Shown here one piece after another: positions 16,962 to 25,508 of a stretch of 42,996 nucleotides of DNA. Within the stretch, counting starts at the first letter, position 1; every line of letters starts with the position of its first letter. Below the pieces are notes generated by a model. That model did no database searches, was not told the DNA's origin, and worked only from the letters and a program-made list of their open reading frames with translations. A program made the translations under genes and the position numbers. The DNA lies in the NCBI GenBank assembly GCA_025060505.1, contig JANXBU010000016.1:1-42996 (forward strand). The letters are read 5' to 3'. The stretch is from Candidatus Calescibacterium sp. (GTDB lineage: Bacteria; Calescibacteriota; Calescibacteriia; Calescibacteriales; Calescibacteriaceae).

Positions 16962-18236
16962 ATGAGTCCAGAATTTTATATCTTCGTTTTTTCCGGAATT
17001 CGGGGTGCTCTGGAAACTTTTGCCTCTCAGACAGAATATAGGGGAGAATTTTTTTTCGCAAAATTTTGGTTTCTCTCTTTTTTGTTTGCATCTGATCTTT
17101 ATTTGTCAAGAAAGTTTAAAATTTTTTCTCCACAGATCTTCTTTTTTCCTGTTGCGATCTTTTCTATATCTCCTTTTGTTGATCGTTACTTCTTTTTCAG
17201 AGAGTTTGATAACGGAATGGGGTTTCAATCTTTCATTCGCTCAATTTTATCTTTCTTTGTCCTATCAAACGGAATTCCAAAGTTAAGTTTGATTATGTTT
17301 TTTGCGGTAAGAGCCTTTCTCATAGTATATCTAGTTTTTTCAAGGAAATTCAATTTTATTGTTCCATATACTTTTTGGTTTCTTATATCTTATCTTCTAT
17401 GGCATCTGTTCCATTTGCAGGTCTTATACGGTAAGCTTTCTCCACTTTTTTTTGTAGGATTTGAACCTAAAACTGTATTTATAATAAGTGGATACATTTA
17501 TTTTCTGCTTCTGAGTTTGATATATTTTAGAAAATGGATTGAAGGTTTCATTGTTTCTGAGGTAAAAAATCTTTCAATATTTTATATTTTTCTGATAGCT
17601 ATGCTCGGTTATATTTCTGGGGAATTCGGTGTTCTCTCTAAAATTGTGATACCTTTTACTGCGGTTTTGGGTTTCAGAATGGTTGAGATATTAGTTTGGA
17701 GGACGAGAGAAAAAATTTTATCTCATAAATACAATTTGAATTTGTTTGAGGTAATTGAATTATCATTTTTAGTTTCTCTTTTTGGTGCATCAAGGGGTAT
17801 ATTTACTATGTTTTTACCTTTTGTTGTTCTTTTTATGTTTTTCTATTATGTCCCACCGCTTGAATTAGGTAAGGGTATATGGGGAGCTTTCCTTTCTTCT
17901 GCGTTTTTCTTTCTTATGTGTATAATTTCTCATTTATCTCTGAAAAACAGTTTCTTTATAACATCTGAGGGTATTTTGGTTGGAACAGCATGCGCAATCT
18001 TTGCGTTTTTTGAGAATCTTTCAAGAAAGTTTGAGGGTCTGAGGAGAAAGATATTTGCTTTTGCAACCTCGGTTTCACCATTGATTTTTATGCACTCGCC
18101 TGAGGATATAGGAGTTGCACTTATATTTGGAATAGCTTCTTTCAGGTTTGATTCGTCAGCAATCCCGAGAATTATTTCTGCTATCTATTTCGTTTCCAAA
18201 TTCTACTATCTCAAATATATGCAATACCAGGTGTGA
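16962..18236 (+). CDS. polytopic membrane protein of unknown function
   Basis: The 424-residue product is very hydrophobic and Phe-rich, with at least ten probable membrane helices and short charged loops. I see no signature of a known transporter or polymerase family. The start is uncertain: the ATG at 16962 gives the longest form, and the first 40 residues are less hydrophobic than the rest. It lies 146 bp upstream of fliO on the same strand, which may be chance. Confidence 0.55.
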   Translation: MSPEFYIFVFSGIRGALETFASQTEYRGEFFFAKFWFLSFLFASDLYLSRKFKIFSPQIFFFPVAIFSISPFVDRYFFFREFDNGMGFQSFIRSILSFFVLSNGIPKLSLIMFFAVRAFLIVYLVFSRKFNFIVPYTFWFLISYLLWHLFHLQVLYGKLSPLFFVGFEPKTVFIISGYIYFLLLSLIYFRKWIEGFIVSEVKNLSIFYIFLIAMLGYISGEFGVLSKIVIPFTAVLGFRMVEILVWRTREKILSHKYNLNLFEVIELSFLVSLFGASRGIFTMFLPFVVLFMFFYYVPPLELGKGIWGAFLSSAFFFLMCIISHLSLKNSFFITSEGILVGTACAIFAFFENLSRKFEGLRRKIFAFATSVSPLIFMHSPEDIGVALIFGIASFRFDSSAIPRIISAIYFVSKFYYLKYMQYQV

Positions 18237-18346
18237 TATTTTGTTTTCTATTGTTTATTCCCTAATTTCATGATTTCTGTAGTGTTGTAATTCTTTTTTG
18301 AGCTTGCGGGTTACTGCTTTCAACTCCGGATTTTTGTTCTGAGGTC

Positions 18347-18375
18347 TTGCGTGAACGAGGAAGGTAAAGTAAAAT
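18347..18375 (+). promoter_or_regulatory. promoter of fliO, leaderless
   Basis: TTGCGT at 18347-18352 and TAAAAT at 18370-18375 are 17 bp apart, a sigma-70-type spacing. TAAAAT lies at -13 to -8 of the ATG at 18383, so the transcript would begin at the start codon. Confidence 0.55.
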
Positions 18376-18382
18376 TTTATTT

Positions 18383-18652
18383 ATGGAGTTTGGAGAATTT
18401 TTTATAAAGTTATTCGCATCTGCTGGAATACTTTCTGGGCTGATGTTTGGAATAGTTTGGTATATGCGTAAGAAGGGTTTTATTCCTAATGTCAGTTCGC
18501 AATCATCTGGTATGAAGATAATATCTTCTGTCAGGCTTACTCCGAAATCATATCTTTTCACAGTTAGCATAGGGGAAAAAAGGAGTATAGTTGTTGGTGT
18601 TACAGATAAATCTGTTTCGTTTATATGTGAGATTCAAAATGAAAAGAGCTGA
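18383..18652 (+). CDS. fliO: FliO-like flagellar export apparatus protein
   Basis: FliO is a small membrane protein that helps assemble the FliPQR export gate of the flagellar basal body. The 89-residue product has one N-terminal membrane helix (about 8-27), a basic stretch (RKKG) and a small beta domain in which KIISSVRLTPKSYLFTVSIG and IVVGVTDKSVSFI match the FliO pattern 'l.pk..l.vv.vg....llgv....v..l'. Usually it lies between fliN and fliP; here it stands alone. An unrelated SH3-like membrane protein is an alternative. Confidence 0.7.
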   Translation: MEFGEFFIKLFASAGILSGLMFGIVWYMRKKGFIPNVSSQSSGMKIISSVRLTPKSYLFTVSIGEKRSIVVGVTDKSVSFICEIQNEKS

Positions 18653-18861
18653 TTTTTGTTTTTGTGTGTAGTTAAGTTATATTTCATTGCTTTTTTGCAA
18701 TAATGAAAATTTGTCTTGCATTGACTCTCGGGCTTGATTATCAGAATTATATTTTGGAAACAGCCAAAGTTTGGGGGAAGCAAATCACAAGACTTATGAA
18801 TAGTGAGCTGACTCTTTTCGGATTTCCGCTGATTTGTTCTTGAGTTTTCAAATTCAAGTTG

Positions 18862-19851
18862 ATGAAATATGATGCAGAAATAAAACGAACTTTTGAAAAA
18901 GTGGCTCTGGGTGTTCTGAGGATTCTTGGATATGAAGTTGTTGAGATAAAACCAATACCGCAAGAGATGCAGATCGGTAGGCTTGTGGCTGATTTTTTAG
19001 CAATTGTTAAACTCAAGGATGGAACGGAGTTCATTTTACATATAGAGTTTCAGACAAAAAACGATCCGGATATGCCAAAAAGGATGCTGGGGTATTTTTA
19101 TGTCATAATTTCAAAGCACAATCTTCCTGTGAAGCAGATTGTAATATATTTGGGCAAAGAAGAACTCAGTATGAGCAACCGTATAGAGATGAGAGCAGAT
19201 GGTACATCAATTGTATATGAGTATGAGATAATAGACCTGAAGAAAGTGGACTCGGAAAAATTTTTGGAATCAAACATTCCAGATGTGTATCTGCTTGGAA
19301 TACTTGGTAAAGCTCAAAACATATCAGAAATTATAAAGAAGATAATAACAAGGCTCAGAGAAAGTTTTGAGAAAAGAGAGATAAGCAAACACGATATGTT
19401 AGAATATATAAATAGGTTAGGAGTATTTGCAGAGCTCAGAGACATAAGAGAAGATTTAAAAAAGGAGGTACAAAAAGCAGTGATAGATATAGACATAACT
19501 AAAACTTGGCTATATCAGGAGGGAAAGCAGAAGGGACTTGAAGAAGGAATACAAAAGGGTATACAAAAAGGAAGAAAAGAAGGTATACAAAAAGGAAGAA
19601 AGGAAGGTATAAGAGAGGGAATAAGGAAAGGAATAAAGCAGGGAATAATAGAGGGAATGAAGAAGGGCTTGAAGGAAGCGATACTTTCTGTTATAAAAGT
19701 GAAATTTGGTAAAACACCTTCATCAATTAGGAAAGTAATAATGCACACTGATGATATTGATAAACTTAGGCTTATGAAAAAGGAAATATTGAGGTCAAAG
19801 ACTCTAAAAGAATTTGAGATAAAAATCAGATCTACAAACCACGATAGATAG
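18862..19851 (+). CDS. Rpn-family recombination-promoting nuclease (PD-(D/E)XK)
   Basis: The 329-residue protein has the Rpn/YhgA-type nuclease core: ADFLAI near residue 43 and ILHIEFQTKNDPDMPKRML near 58-77, giving the D...ExQ motif of this PD-(D/E)XK branch. The C-terminal third has a Gly/Lys/Arg repeat of period 4 (GIQKGRKEGIQKGRKEG, about 230-275), the usual low-complexity tail of the family. Rpn proteins are linked to RecA-independent recombination and horizontal movement. The frame opens with TTG at 18859, immediately before the ATG at 18862. Confidence 0.8.
   Translation: MKYDAEIKRTFEKVALGVLRILGYEVVEIKPIPQEMQIGRLVADFLAIVKLKDGTEFILHIEFQTKNDPDMPKRMLGYFYVIISKHNLPVKQIVIYLGKEELSMSNRIEMRADGTSIVYEYEIIDLKKVDSEKFLESNIPDVYLLGILGKAQNISEIIKKIITRLRESFEKREISKHDMLEYINRLGVFAELRDIREDLKKEVQKAVIDIDITKTWLYQEGKQKGLEEGIQKGIQKGRKEGIQKGRKEGIREGIRKGIKQGIIEGMKKGLKEAILSVIKVKFGKTPSSIRKVIMHTDDIDKLRLMKKEILRSKTLKEFEIKIRSTNHDR
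19560..19620 (+). repeat. in-gene tandem repeat of about 24 bp
   Basis: The unit GGTATACAAAAAGGAAGAAA recurs with slight changes and encodes the GIQKGRKE tract of the Rpn-family protein. Such a tract is prone to slippage and copy-number change. Confidence 0.6.
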
Positions 19852-20360
19852 TTTGTTGAATCAATTCAAGAAAAAAGAAGCAAATTAATAAATAAGTTTT
19901 ACGAAATTGGATTCAAATTCATAAATACACGGTCAGAATCTTTTGCTTCGCTACAATCACAAAAACCTTGTCTTACATGGTCTCCCAGTTTCCCTTAAAC
20001 CTTATATTATTCGTCTATCGCGAGACAGAAAACTAAGAATCAGTTTCCAAAAAAACCTTAACTTTTTTATATAAATTCTGTTTTCTGCAATCATCTTTCT
20101 TTGAAATTTTCAGGCAATATATTCTTCCCCAGAGACTATCCGGTTTCTGCGAAAGAGCAATCAAATCTCAAAGGAACTTAATTGATCTATCAAAAAATCA
20201 TATTCAGTTATGAGGTAAGATAACAGAAAGATACAAGAAGCTTTCAAAATTCTTGTCAATTCCTTAACACAACGCAGAGCACTTAACGAGATTACGAATA
20301 AAACAAAGTTGAAATCAGAAATACCCCCAACATAATCAAGAAATAAATACTATCTAAATT
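19852..20360. other. 509-bp intergenic region, no gene seen
   Basis: All six frames are short and lack coding character. A small inverted repeat GTCT-6-AGAC occurs near 20022. The end of the region carries the probable promoter of the next gene (TACTAT at 20348). It separates the Rpn gene from the glycan cluster and may be a decayed gene or a transfer boundary. Confidence 0.5.
20348..20353 (+). promoter_or_regulatory. -10 hexamer for a leaderless methyltransferase mRNA
   Basis: TACTAT occupies -13 to -8 relative to the ATG at 20361. Confidence 0.5.
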
Positions 20361-21083
20361 ATGAAAAAAGGATGGATATATTCAGAGAATGAAATTCACA
20401 GAAACTGGTTTGAAAAACTAAAAAGAGGCGATAAAAAGATTGAAGGAAGAGACTGGTACTTTCTCATATACGAGAAAAAAATGAATTTGATTATGAGCAT
20501 CTTGAAGGAACTCCGCGACAAAAAGATTCTTGATGCTGGTTGTGGTGAGGGAGTTTTAGTTGAAGAATTCAGATCAATAGGATATGACATAGAAGGTTTA
20601 GATCCAAACTATGAAAGTGATTTTGTAAGGAACGGAGATATAACATCAACAGATTATCCAAATAATCACTTTGATGTTGTTCTTCTGCTTGATGTCCTTG
20701 AACATATACCCTATAATATGCAATATAAAGCTCTTGAAGAAATAAAGAGAATATTGAAACCTGATGGGATGTTTATAATAAGTTTTCCGAACGTTGCAAA
20801 CCTTTCATCGCGCATAAAATTTGCTCTAATTGGAGAGCTTTCTAGAACAGATAAAGATTACAATCACCTTGGAGAAAGAACATATAAAGAAATAAAGAGA
20901 ATCCTTGAATCTTATCGATTTAGCATACAGAAAATATACTCCATTACACCGACAATACCTGTTGTATGGCAACTTATAACTCTTTTTCCAGATAGAATGC
21001 GAAAAATACACGATCTGATAAACCTTATAAAAATTCCTGATATATCTTTGATCACGATATTCATCTGCAAAAACATCAAGTAG
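20361..21083 (+). CDS. class I SAM-dependent methyltransferase
   Basis: The 240-residue protein has the class I motifs: motif I ILDAGCGEGVLVEEF (about 56-70), acidic residue in GLDPNYE, and post-I VVLLLDVLEHIPYNM, with RILKPDGMFIISFPN. It belongs to the Methyltransf_11/UbiG-like group often found in polysaccharide loci, where it may methylate sugars or lipid-linked glycans. Its stop abuts the stop of the convergent glycosyltransferase with no base between them. Confidence 0.85.
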   Translation: MKKGWIYSENEIHRNWFEKLKRGDKKIEGRDWYFLIYEKKMNLIMSILKELRDKKILDAGCGEGVLVEEFRSIGYDIEGLDPNYESDFVRNGDITSTDYPNNHFDVVLLLDVLEHIPYNMQYKALEEIKRILKPDGMFIISFPNVANLSSRIKFALIGELSRTDKDYNHLGERTYKEIKRILESYRFSIQKIYSITPTIPVVWQLITLFPDRMRKIHDLINLIKIPDISLITIFICKNIK

Positions 21084-22166
21084 TTATGAAATAATAAAAT
21101 CGTATAACTTCTCAAAATTCCGAGAGAACTCAAACTTGTGATAATTTTCTAGAATACCTTCTACATATTCTTGATATTTATACTTTATTTTCTCAACGGC
21201 TTCTCCTATTTCGGAAAAATCATCTATAATCACACCAAAGTTGTTCTGAATCGTTGTTTCCGCAAGCTCTGGGAGGTTTCTTACTATAACAGGTTTCCCA
21301 AGAGAAAGATATCTGAAATATTTTGTAGAAGACCAGCCTGCAAATTTATCGTTTAACCTTGTATCCAAATACCAAACAAAACCTGCATCATGTTTTTCAA
21401 CGAATCTGTTGAATTCATCATAATCTTCTATTATTTTTTCGCTCAGTATTATGCTTTTACCTTTCTTTATCCTATCTTTCAAAGTTTCAGTTTTGTATCT
21501 TGATGCACCATGAATTGTAAACTCAAAAGAACCAGACACCTTATCTATTTGGTCAAAGAAGAATTTTTCTATTCCACCGGTATATATTAGTTTGAAAGGT
21601 TCATTTGGTTTTTTTCTTATTTCTTTCGCTTCAAAATCAAAGCTATTTGGAATAACAAATTTTTTGCATGTGATTTTAAAAATTTTCTCAGCTAAATGTA
21701 GTCTTGTCGGACTCAAAGCAACAAAAGCATCGCACCCGAAAATGAAAACCTGCTCCAAAGACTTTCCCAAAATTCTCTTCAAGTGGGATTTATAATCCAG
21801 TACAAAAAGCTCAAGATTATAGTAAATTACCTTAGGCTTTCTTTTTCTTTTGCTTCTCAAAGCGTACAAAATAGTTTTAATAAAAGGTGAAGCTACAGAA
21901 CTCATTGCATCTGATGTATCGTAGGCAAAAACAACATCATAATCAAGTGATGAAAGAATCTTTGTGACTATGTAAAACTTCTCCCAGTAATTTCTTCCGA
22001 TATTTCTGATGAACTCAAATTTTGATTCATCGCTTTTTGCAACATAATCGTTATTAAGTATTACATTCTGGTGTCCCCTTTTATGAAGGTGTCTGGCAAC
22101 AATGTAGGTAGGTACTCTTGCAGAGAAGAACCCAAAATGTCGCATCAATATGTGTAATATTTTCAT
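21084..22166 (-). CDS. glycosyltransferase, GT-B type
   Basis: The 360-residue protein begins with MKILHILMRHFGFFSARVPT and has the two Rossmann-like halves of GT-B enzymes: an N-terminal acceptor half (VARHLHKRGHQ) and a C-terminal donor half with FKLIYTGGIEKF near 193 and the late Glu region KYFRYLSLGKPVIVRNLPEL. It fits group 1-like (GT4) transferases, but the classic EX7E is not clear. It probably adds a sugar to a surface glycan. Only 25 bp separate its start from the divergent methyltransferase. Confidence 0.75.
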   Translation of the reverse strand: MKILHILMRHFGFFSARVPTYIVARHLHKRGHQNVILNNDYVAKSDESKFEFIRNIGRNYWEKFYIVTKILSSLDYDVVFAYDTSDAMSSVASPFIKTILYALRSKRKRKPKVIYYNLELFVLDYKSHLKRILGKSLEQVFIFGCDAFVALSPTRLHLAEKIFKITCKKFVIPNSFDFEAKEIRKKPNEPFKLIYTGGIEKFFFDQIDKVSGSFEFTIHGASRYKTETLKDRIKKGKSIILSEKIIEDYDEFNRFVEKHDAGFVWYLDTRLNDKFAGWSSTKYFRYLSLGKPVIVRNLPELAETTIQNNFGVIIDDFSEIGEAVEKIKYKYQEYVEGILENYHKFEFSRNFEKLYDFIIS

Positions 22167-22191
22167 AAATTACTACATATTTACTAAGCCA
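22167..22191. promoter_or_regulatory. 25-bp divergent promoter spacer
   Basis: The divergent start codons at 22166 (minus) and 22192 (plus) leave 25 bp. It contains TACATATTTA, which reads as TATGTA at -13 to -8 on the minus strand and TATTTA at -14 to -9 on the plus strand. Any -35 elements must lie inside the opposing coding sequences. Confidence 0.4.
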
Positions 22192-23247
22192 ATGAAAATC
22201 GAACAAGAGAGTATAATTCAAAATGAGGGATTAGATACAAAAGAGCGAAAAAACTGTATAATTTGTCTGAGGGAAGGAATTTTTGTTTACAGAAATCTGA
22301 GAGATACATTATTTGATGCACCGGGTTTCTGGAACATAAGGTACTGCAAAAAATGTGATCTCCACTGGATTGATCCAGTTGTAAAAGAGCATGACCTATG
22401 GAAAATATATCGCGGATACTACACCCACAAAATGCCACAGCTCAATATGGAAACAAAAAGTATAAGGTCACTCATAAAAAATGGAATACTTGCCACATCT
22501 CTCGGATACAAAGAACTAGTGAGCAATAATATTGAAATAGCTTTTGGAAAACTGATGTCATGTATAGGACCTATAAAGGAAATTGCTGTTTCATCATACA
22601 GATGGCTCAAAAGCTCTCAGAAAGGTAAACTACTTGACATCGGATGCGGGAATGGAAAGTTCTTATACCAAATGAAAAGATTGGGATGGGAAGTATATGG
22701 AGTTGAAAGCGATTCAGGAGCAGTTGAAATTGCCAGAAGAATACTCGGTTCTAATGTATTTTGCGGGAACTTACAAGATGCAGGTTTTCCTGACAATTAC
22801 TTTGATGCAATAACAGTATCACATGTTATCGAACATGTTTTGGATCCCTTAGCTCTTCTTGAAGAATGTAGGAGAATTCTCAAACCAAAAGGAATTTTGG
22901 TAATAATCACTCCAAACTCACATAGTCTATGCAAAAGAATTTTCGGTGAAAACTGGAGAAGTTGGGAAGTACCAAGACACATCTTTATTTTCTCTCCGAA
23001 ATCTTTGAAAATGCTTGTTGAGAAATCAGGTCTAAGGATTTCTGGAATTCAGACAAGCTCAGAATCTGCAAGATGGATGTGGGTAGCGGGAAGATTACTC
23101 AAAAAAAGAGGCACACTTCCTGGAGGAATAGCTCAAAATACTAACCCCCTAATAAAAATAGAAGGAGCTATATTTTGGATAGTTGAATATCTGATAAGCA
23201 GGATAAAAAACGTTGGAGAAGAACTTGTTCTTTTTGTAACAAAATAG
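22192..23247 (+). CDS. class I SAM-dependent methyltransferase with N-terminal cysteine motif
   Basis: The protein of 351 residues has an N-terminal CxxC pair (NCIIC and YCKKCDLHW), typical of sugar or lipid methyltransferases in glycan loci that carry a small zinc-binding domain, then motif I LLDIGCGNGKFL, VESDSGAVEIA, VSHVIEHVLDP and RILKPKGILVIITPN. An in-frame ATG at 22150 overlaps the divergent gene and is unlikely. It probably modifies a sugar or glycan terminus. The 3' neighbour is a family 2 glycosyltransferase. Confidence 0.82.
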   Translation: MKIEQESIIQNEGLDTKERKNCIICLREGIFVYRNLRDTLFDAPGFWNIRYCKKCDLHWIDPVVKEHDLWKIYRGYYTHKMPQLNMETKSIRSLIKNGILATSLGYKELVSNNIEIAFGKLMSCIGPIKEIAVSSYRWLKSSQKGKLLDIGCGNGKFLYQMKRLGWEVYGVESDSGAVEIARRILGSNVFCGNLQDAGFPDNYFDAITVSHVIEHVLDPLALLEECRRILKPKGILVIITPNSHSLCKRIFGENWRSWEVPRHIFIFSPKSLKMLVEKSGLRISGIQTSSESARWMWVAGRLLKKRGTLPGGIAQNTNPLIKIEGAIFWIVEYLISRIKNVGEELVLFVTK

Positions 23248-23288
23248 CAAATCTAATAAATTGAGCTAATAATGGATAAAGACTGGTA

Positions 23289-24257
23289 ATGGACAAAAAT
23301 TCAGATATGTTATCTGTTGTAATTCCTACGACGCGTCCTGATATGTTAGCTGAAACCATCAGGAGCGTAAAAAATCAGAAATATCCAGATTTTGAAATCA
23401 TAGTTGTTGACAACTCAATCAATTCTTATAGCTCAGTCCAAATAAAAAAAATATGTTATTCAGAGGGAGTAAGATATGTAAAAGAGGAAAATGAAGGACT
23501 TCACAACACAAGAAACCGTGGAGTTATTGAATCAAAAGGGAATATAGTAGTTTTCATAGATGATGATGCGAAAGTCGGCGAAAAGTTTTTAGAAGAGATA
23601 GTAAAACCATTTTCTATGTTCAACAATATTGGAGCAGTCGGAGGTAAAGTTATAGGAGTATTTGAGTCTTCTCCTCCACCTCACATGAGATACCTGAAAT
23701 ATTCATATCTTTCTTTACTTGACTATGGAAACGAGATGAAAGAGGTAAGTCATATAAACGGCAACAATATGGCAATATTAAAGAAGGCTTGGGAAGATGC
23801 TGGTGGTTTTAATCCAGACCTTTTTCAAAAACCGAAGAACATATGGAAAAGAGGAGACGGTGAAAGCGGCCTTTGGGCAAAAATGATACAAAAAGGATGG
23901 AAAATCATATATACTCCATATGCGGTAGTTGAACACTATATACCGAAAGAAAGAATGAGTATACCCAACCTCAAAAAAATAGCTTTCAGACATGGAATTC
24001 AGATGTCTTATTCAAAATTTTTTGGAGGGAGATTTCCTCCGCGCCCGATATTACTTATGAGATCCGGAGCATTTCTTCTTATCTTCCTTATGGAAAAAAT
24101 GATGAGCTTGATAACAAAATATCCAAAAAGCGCCAGATACGAAGTTGATTCTGAATTGTATAAAGCAAGAGCTATGTATGAGATGAAACTTGTATATGAT
24201 CAAAGACTCAGGGAACACGTTTCAAGAACGAACTGGATAGAGGAGGTAAAAAGATAG
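23289..24257 (+). CDS. glycosyltransferase family 2
   Basis: The 322-residue GT-A protein has LSVVIPTTRPDMLAETIRSV at the N terminus, DFEIIVVDNS for nucleotide binding, a DXD-type IDDDAK motif near 94-99 and GGFNPDLF followed by the catalytic-side ED/D equivalent (GDGESGLWAKM). One possible membrane-associated helix occurs near 265-280. It probably transfers a sugar in surface glycan assembly. The preceding methyltransferase ends 41 bp upstream, so the two likely share a transcript. Confidence 0.85.
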   Translation: MDKNSDMLSVVIPTTRPDMLAETIRSVKNQKYPDFEIIVVDNSINSYSSVQIKKICYSEGVRYVKEENEGLHNTRNRGVIESKGNIVVFIDDDAKVGEKFLEEIVKPFSMFNNIGAVGGKVIGVFESSPPPHMRYLKYSYLSLLDYGNEMKEVSHINGNNMAILKKAWEDAGGFNPDLFQKPKNIWKRGDGESGLWAKMIQKGWKIIYTPYAVVEHYIPKERMSIPNLKKIAFRHGIQMSYSKFFGGRFPPRPILLMRSGAFLLIFLMEKMMSLITKYPKSARYEVDSELYKARAMYEMKLVYDQRLREHVSRTNWIEEVKR

Positions 24258-24270
24258 ATCAAAGAAAATC

Positions 24271-24317
24271 ATATAAAACAAACGAAAAAAGATATATGAT
24301 ATATAAAACAAACGAAA
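24271..24317. repeat. 17-bp direct repeat between convergent genes
   Basis: ATATAAAACAAACGAAA occurs at 24271-24287 and again at 24301-24317, separated by an AT-rich 13 bp. It lies between the stops of the family 2 glycosyltransferase and lepB. Purpose unknown. Confidence 0.6.
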
Positions 24318-24323
24318 CAAGAA

Positions 24324-24908
24324 TCACCTTATCAAAGAAAAAATTCTATCAGCTCTTATTTTTCCTGCTGAATAATCTATTGAGAAGTATATGATAAATG
24401 CCTTCCCCTTCACACTCTCTTTTGGGACAAAACCCCAGAATCTTGAATCATTTGATTCATCTCTGTTATCACCGAGAACGAAAATGTGACCTTTCGGGAC
24501 ACGCTCAGGTCCCCAGTTATCTCTTGAAGGATATATATTGTTATCTGAAAAAAATCCCCACTTGTCTTCTATCTGCTGACCGTTTATGTACACTTTCTTG
24601 TTTCTTATTTCAACTTCTTCACCCTCAAGAGCTATTACTCTTTTTATAAAGTCTTTTGATTTGTCGTTTGGAAATTCAAAAACAACAACATCGCCGCGTT
24701 GTATATCACTCCACTTTACAATATAACCAAAGTAGGGGAGCCTTATTCCATAAGATAACCTGTTCAAAATTATATGGTCTCCTACAAGAAGTGTTGGAAC
24801 CATAGAACCCGTTGGAATCTTATACGCTTGAATTAGAAATGTTCTGACAAATAAAGCAAGAATTACAGCAATTGCTACGTCTCTTAGAATTACTTTGAAC
24901 TTGTTCAT
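24324..24908 (-). CDS. lepB: signal peptidase I
   Basis: Signal peptidase I removes signal peptides from exported proteins on the outer face of the inner membrane. The 194-residue protein has one N-terminal membrane helix, the nucleophile S35 in PTGSMVPTL, the general base K89 in FIKRVIA and the box GDNRDESNDSR near 145-155. Complete for a short-form Gram-negative/thermophile LepB. TAACTT at -14 to -9 of the ATG suggests a leaderless message. Confidence 0.95.
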   Translation of the reverse strand: MNKFKVILRDVAIAVILALFVRTFLIQAYKIPTGSMVPTLLVGDHIILNRLSYGIRLPYFGYIVKWSDIQRGDVVVFEFPNDKSKDFIKRVIALEGEEVEIRNKKVYINGQQIEDKWGFFSDNNIYPSRDNWGPERVPKGHIFVLGDNRDESNDSRFWGFVPKESVKGKAFIIYFSIDYSAGKIRADRIFSLIR

Positions 24909-24916
24909 AAAAACAA

Positions 24917-24922
24917 AAGTTA
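24917..24922 (-). promoter_or_regulatory. -10 hexamer for lepB
   Basis: TAACTT on the minus strand occupies -14 to -9 relative to the lepB ATG at 24908. Confidence 0.4.
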
Positions 24923-24936
24923 ATCTGATTAGAGTA

Positions 24937-25344
24937 TCAATCCAAAAATTCTGTTGGAATCTTTGAAGCTGTTTTAACCATATCCTCAGCTGCTTTTACA
25001 AAGCGCACAATTGTAGCAAGGTTACCCTTGAGCTGGAGTTTACCTTGAGCGAGCCCACGAATAGGCTCAAGCTCTCCCTTTATGACCTGTTTCCACCTTC
25101 CATAATCCCCATATATCACAAAAGGAGCTTTTTCCCCCTCCTCTTTACTTACAATTCTTGCATCCCTGCAAACTCCACTATCAATATCAAGAAGAATATA
25201 AACATCATCTTTTATGATTTTCCCATCGTTCTTTATAACAAGAACAACAGGTCCGTATTTCCACTCTTTTCCAGAATCTTTCCATGGTCCCTTGTTTAGT
25301 TCCTCTTTGTATTTTTCAACCCATTCTGGTGAAGGAAATCGCAT
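24937..25344 (-). CDS. SCP2-like sterol-carrier/lipid-binding domain protein
   Basis: The 135-residue cytoplasmic protein has the SCP2 pattern: a beta sheet with VVLVIKNDGKI, then FVIYGDYGRWKQVIKGEL and a C-terminal GLAQGKLQLKGNLATIVRF helix. Bacterial SCP2 proteins bind fatty acyl or other lipid ligands, and free-standing ones often occur near acyl-CoA metabolism; here an acyl-CoA dehydrogenase-like gene lies 2 kb away. The ligand is unknown. It lies 28 bp upstream of lepB on the same strand. Confidence 0.7.
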   Translation of the reverse strand: MRFPSPEWVEKYKEELNKGPWKDSGKEWKYGPVVLVIKNDGKIIKDDVYILLDIDSGVCRDARIVSKEEGEKAPFVIYGDYGRWKQVIKGELEPIRGLAQGKLQLKGNLATIVRFVKAAEDMVKTASKIPTEFLD

Positions 25345-25393
25345 ATCAAAAGTAAATATTTAAAAGTACAAAAGATCTTTTTTAATTTGCAAA

Positions 25394-25447
25394 TTTTAAA
25401 TGAACTCTTGTAATCAAATGTTTTAAACGAACTCTTGCAATCAAATG
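25394..25447. repeat. 27-bp tandem duplication
   Basis: Two adjacent 27-bp units (25394-25420 and 25421-25447) differ at two positions; each contains GAACTCTTG and ATCAAATG. The duplication lies in the gap between the SCP2-like and ABC genes. Confidence 0.7.
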
Positions 25448-25474
25448 ATAGTTTTACAGAAAAATCGATTTTTC

Positions 25475-25497
25475 CTTGAGAATCCAGATTTCTCAAG
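25475..25497. other. hairpin after the ABC ATPase gene
   Basis: CTTGAGAA at 25475 and TTCTCAAG at 25490 form an 8-bp perfect stem with a 7-nt loop, 11 bp after the stop of the CcmA-like gene. No T run follows on either strand, so it may stabilise an mRNA end rather than terminate. Confidence 0.4.
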
Positions 25498-25508
25498 AAA
25501 CAAAAAAT

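Noticed and set aside
16885-17109. 75-codon Lys/Arg-rich extension of ribosomal protein S3
   Set aside because: Canonical S3 begins MGQKTHPVG at 16884, TATAAA sits 7 nt before it, and the extension overlaps the divergent membrane protein start.
25296-25496. 66-codon minus-strand frame
   Set aside because: It is created by the 27-bp tandem duplication and overlaps the start of the SCP2-like gene.
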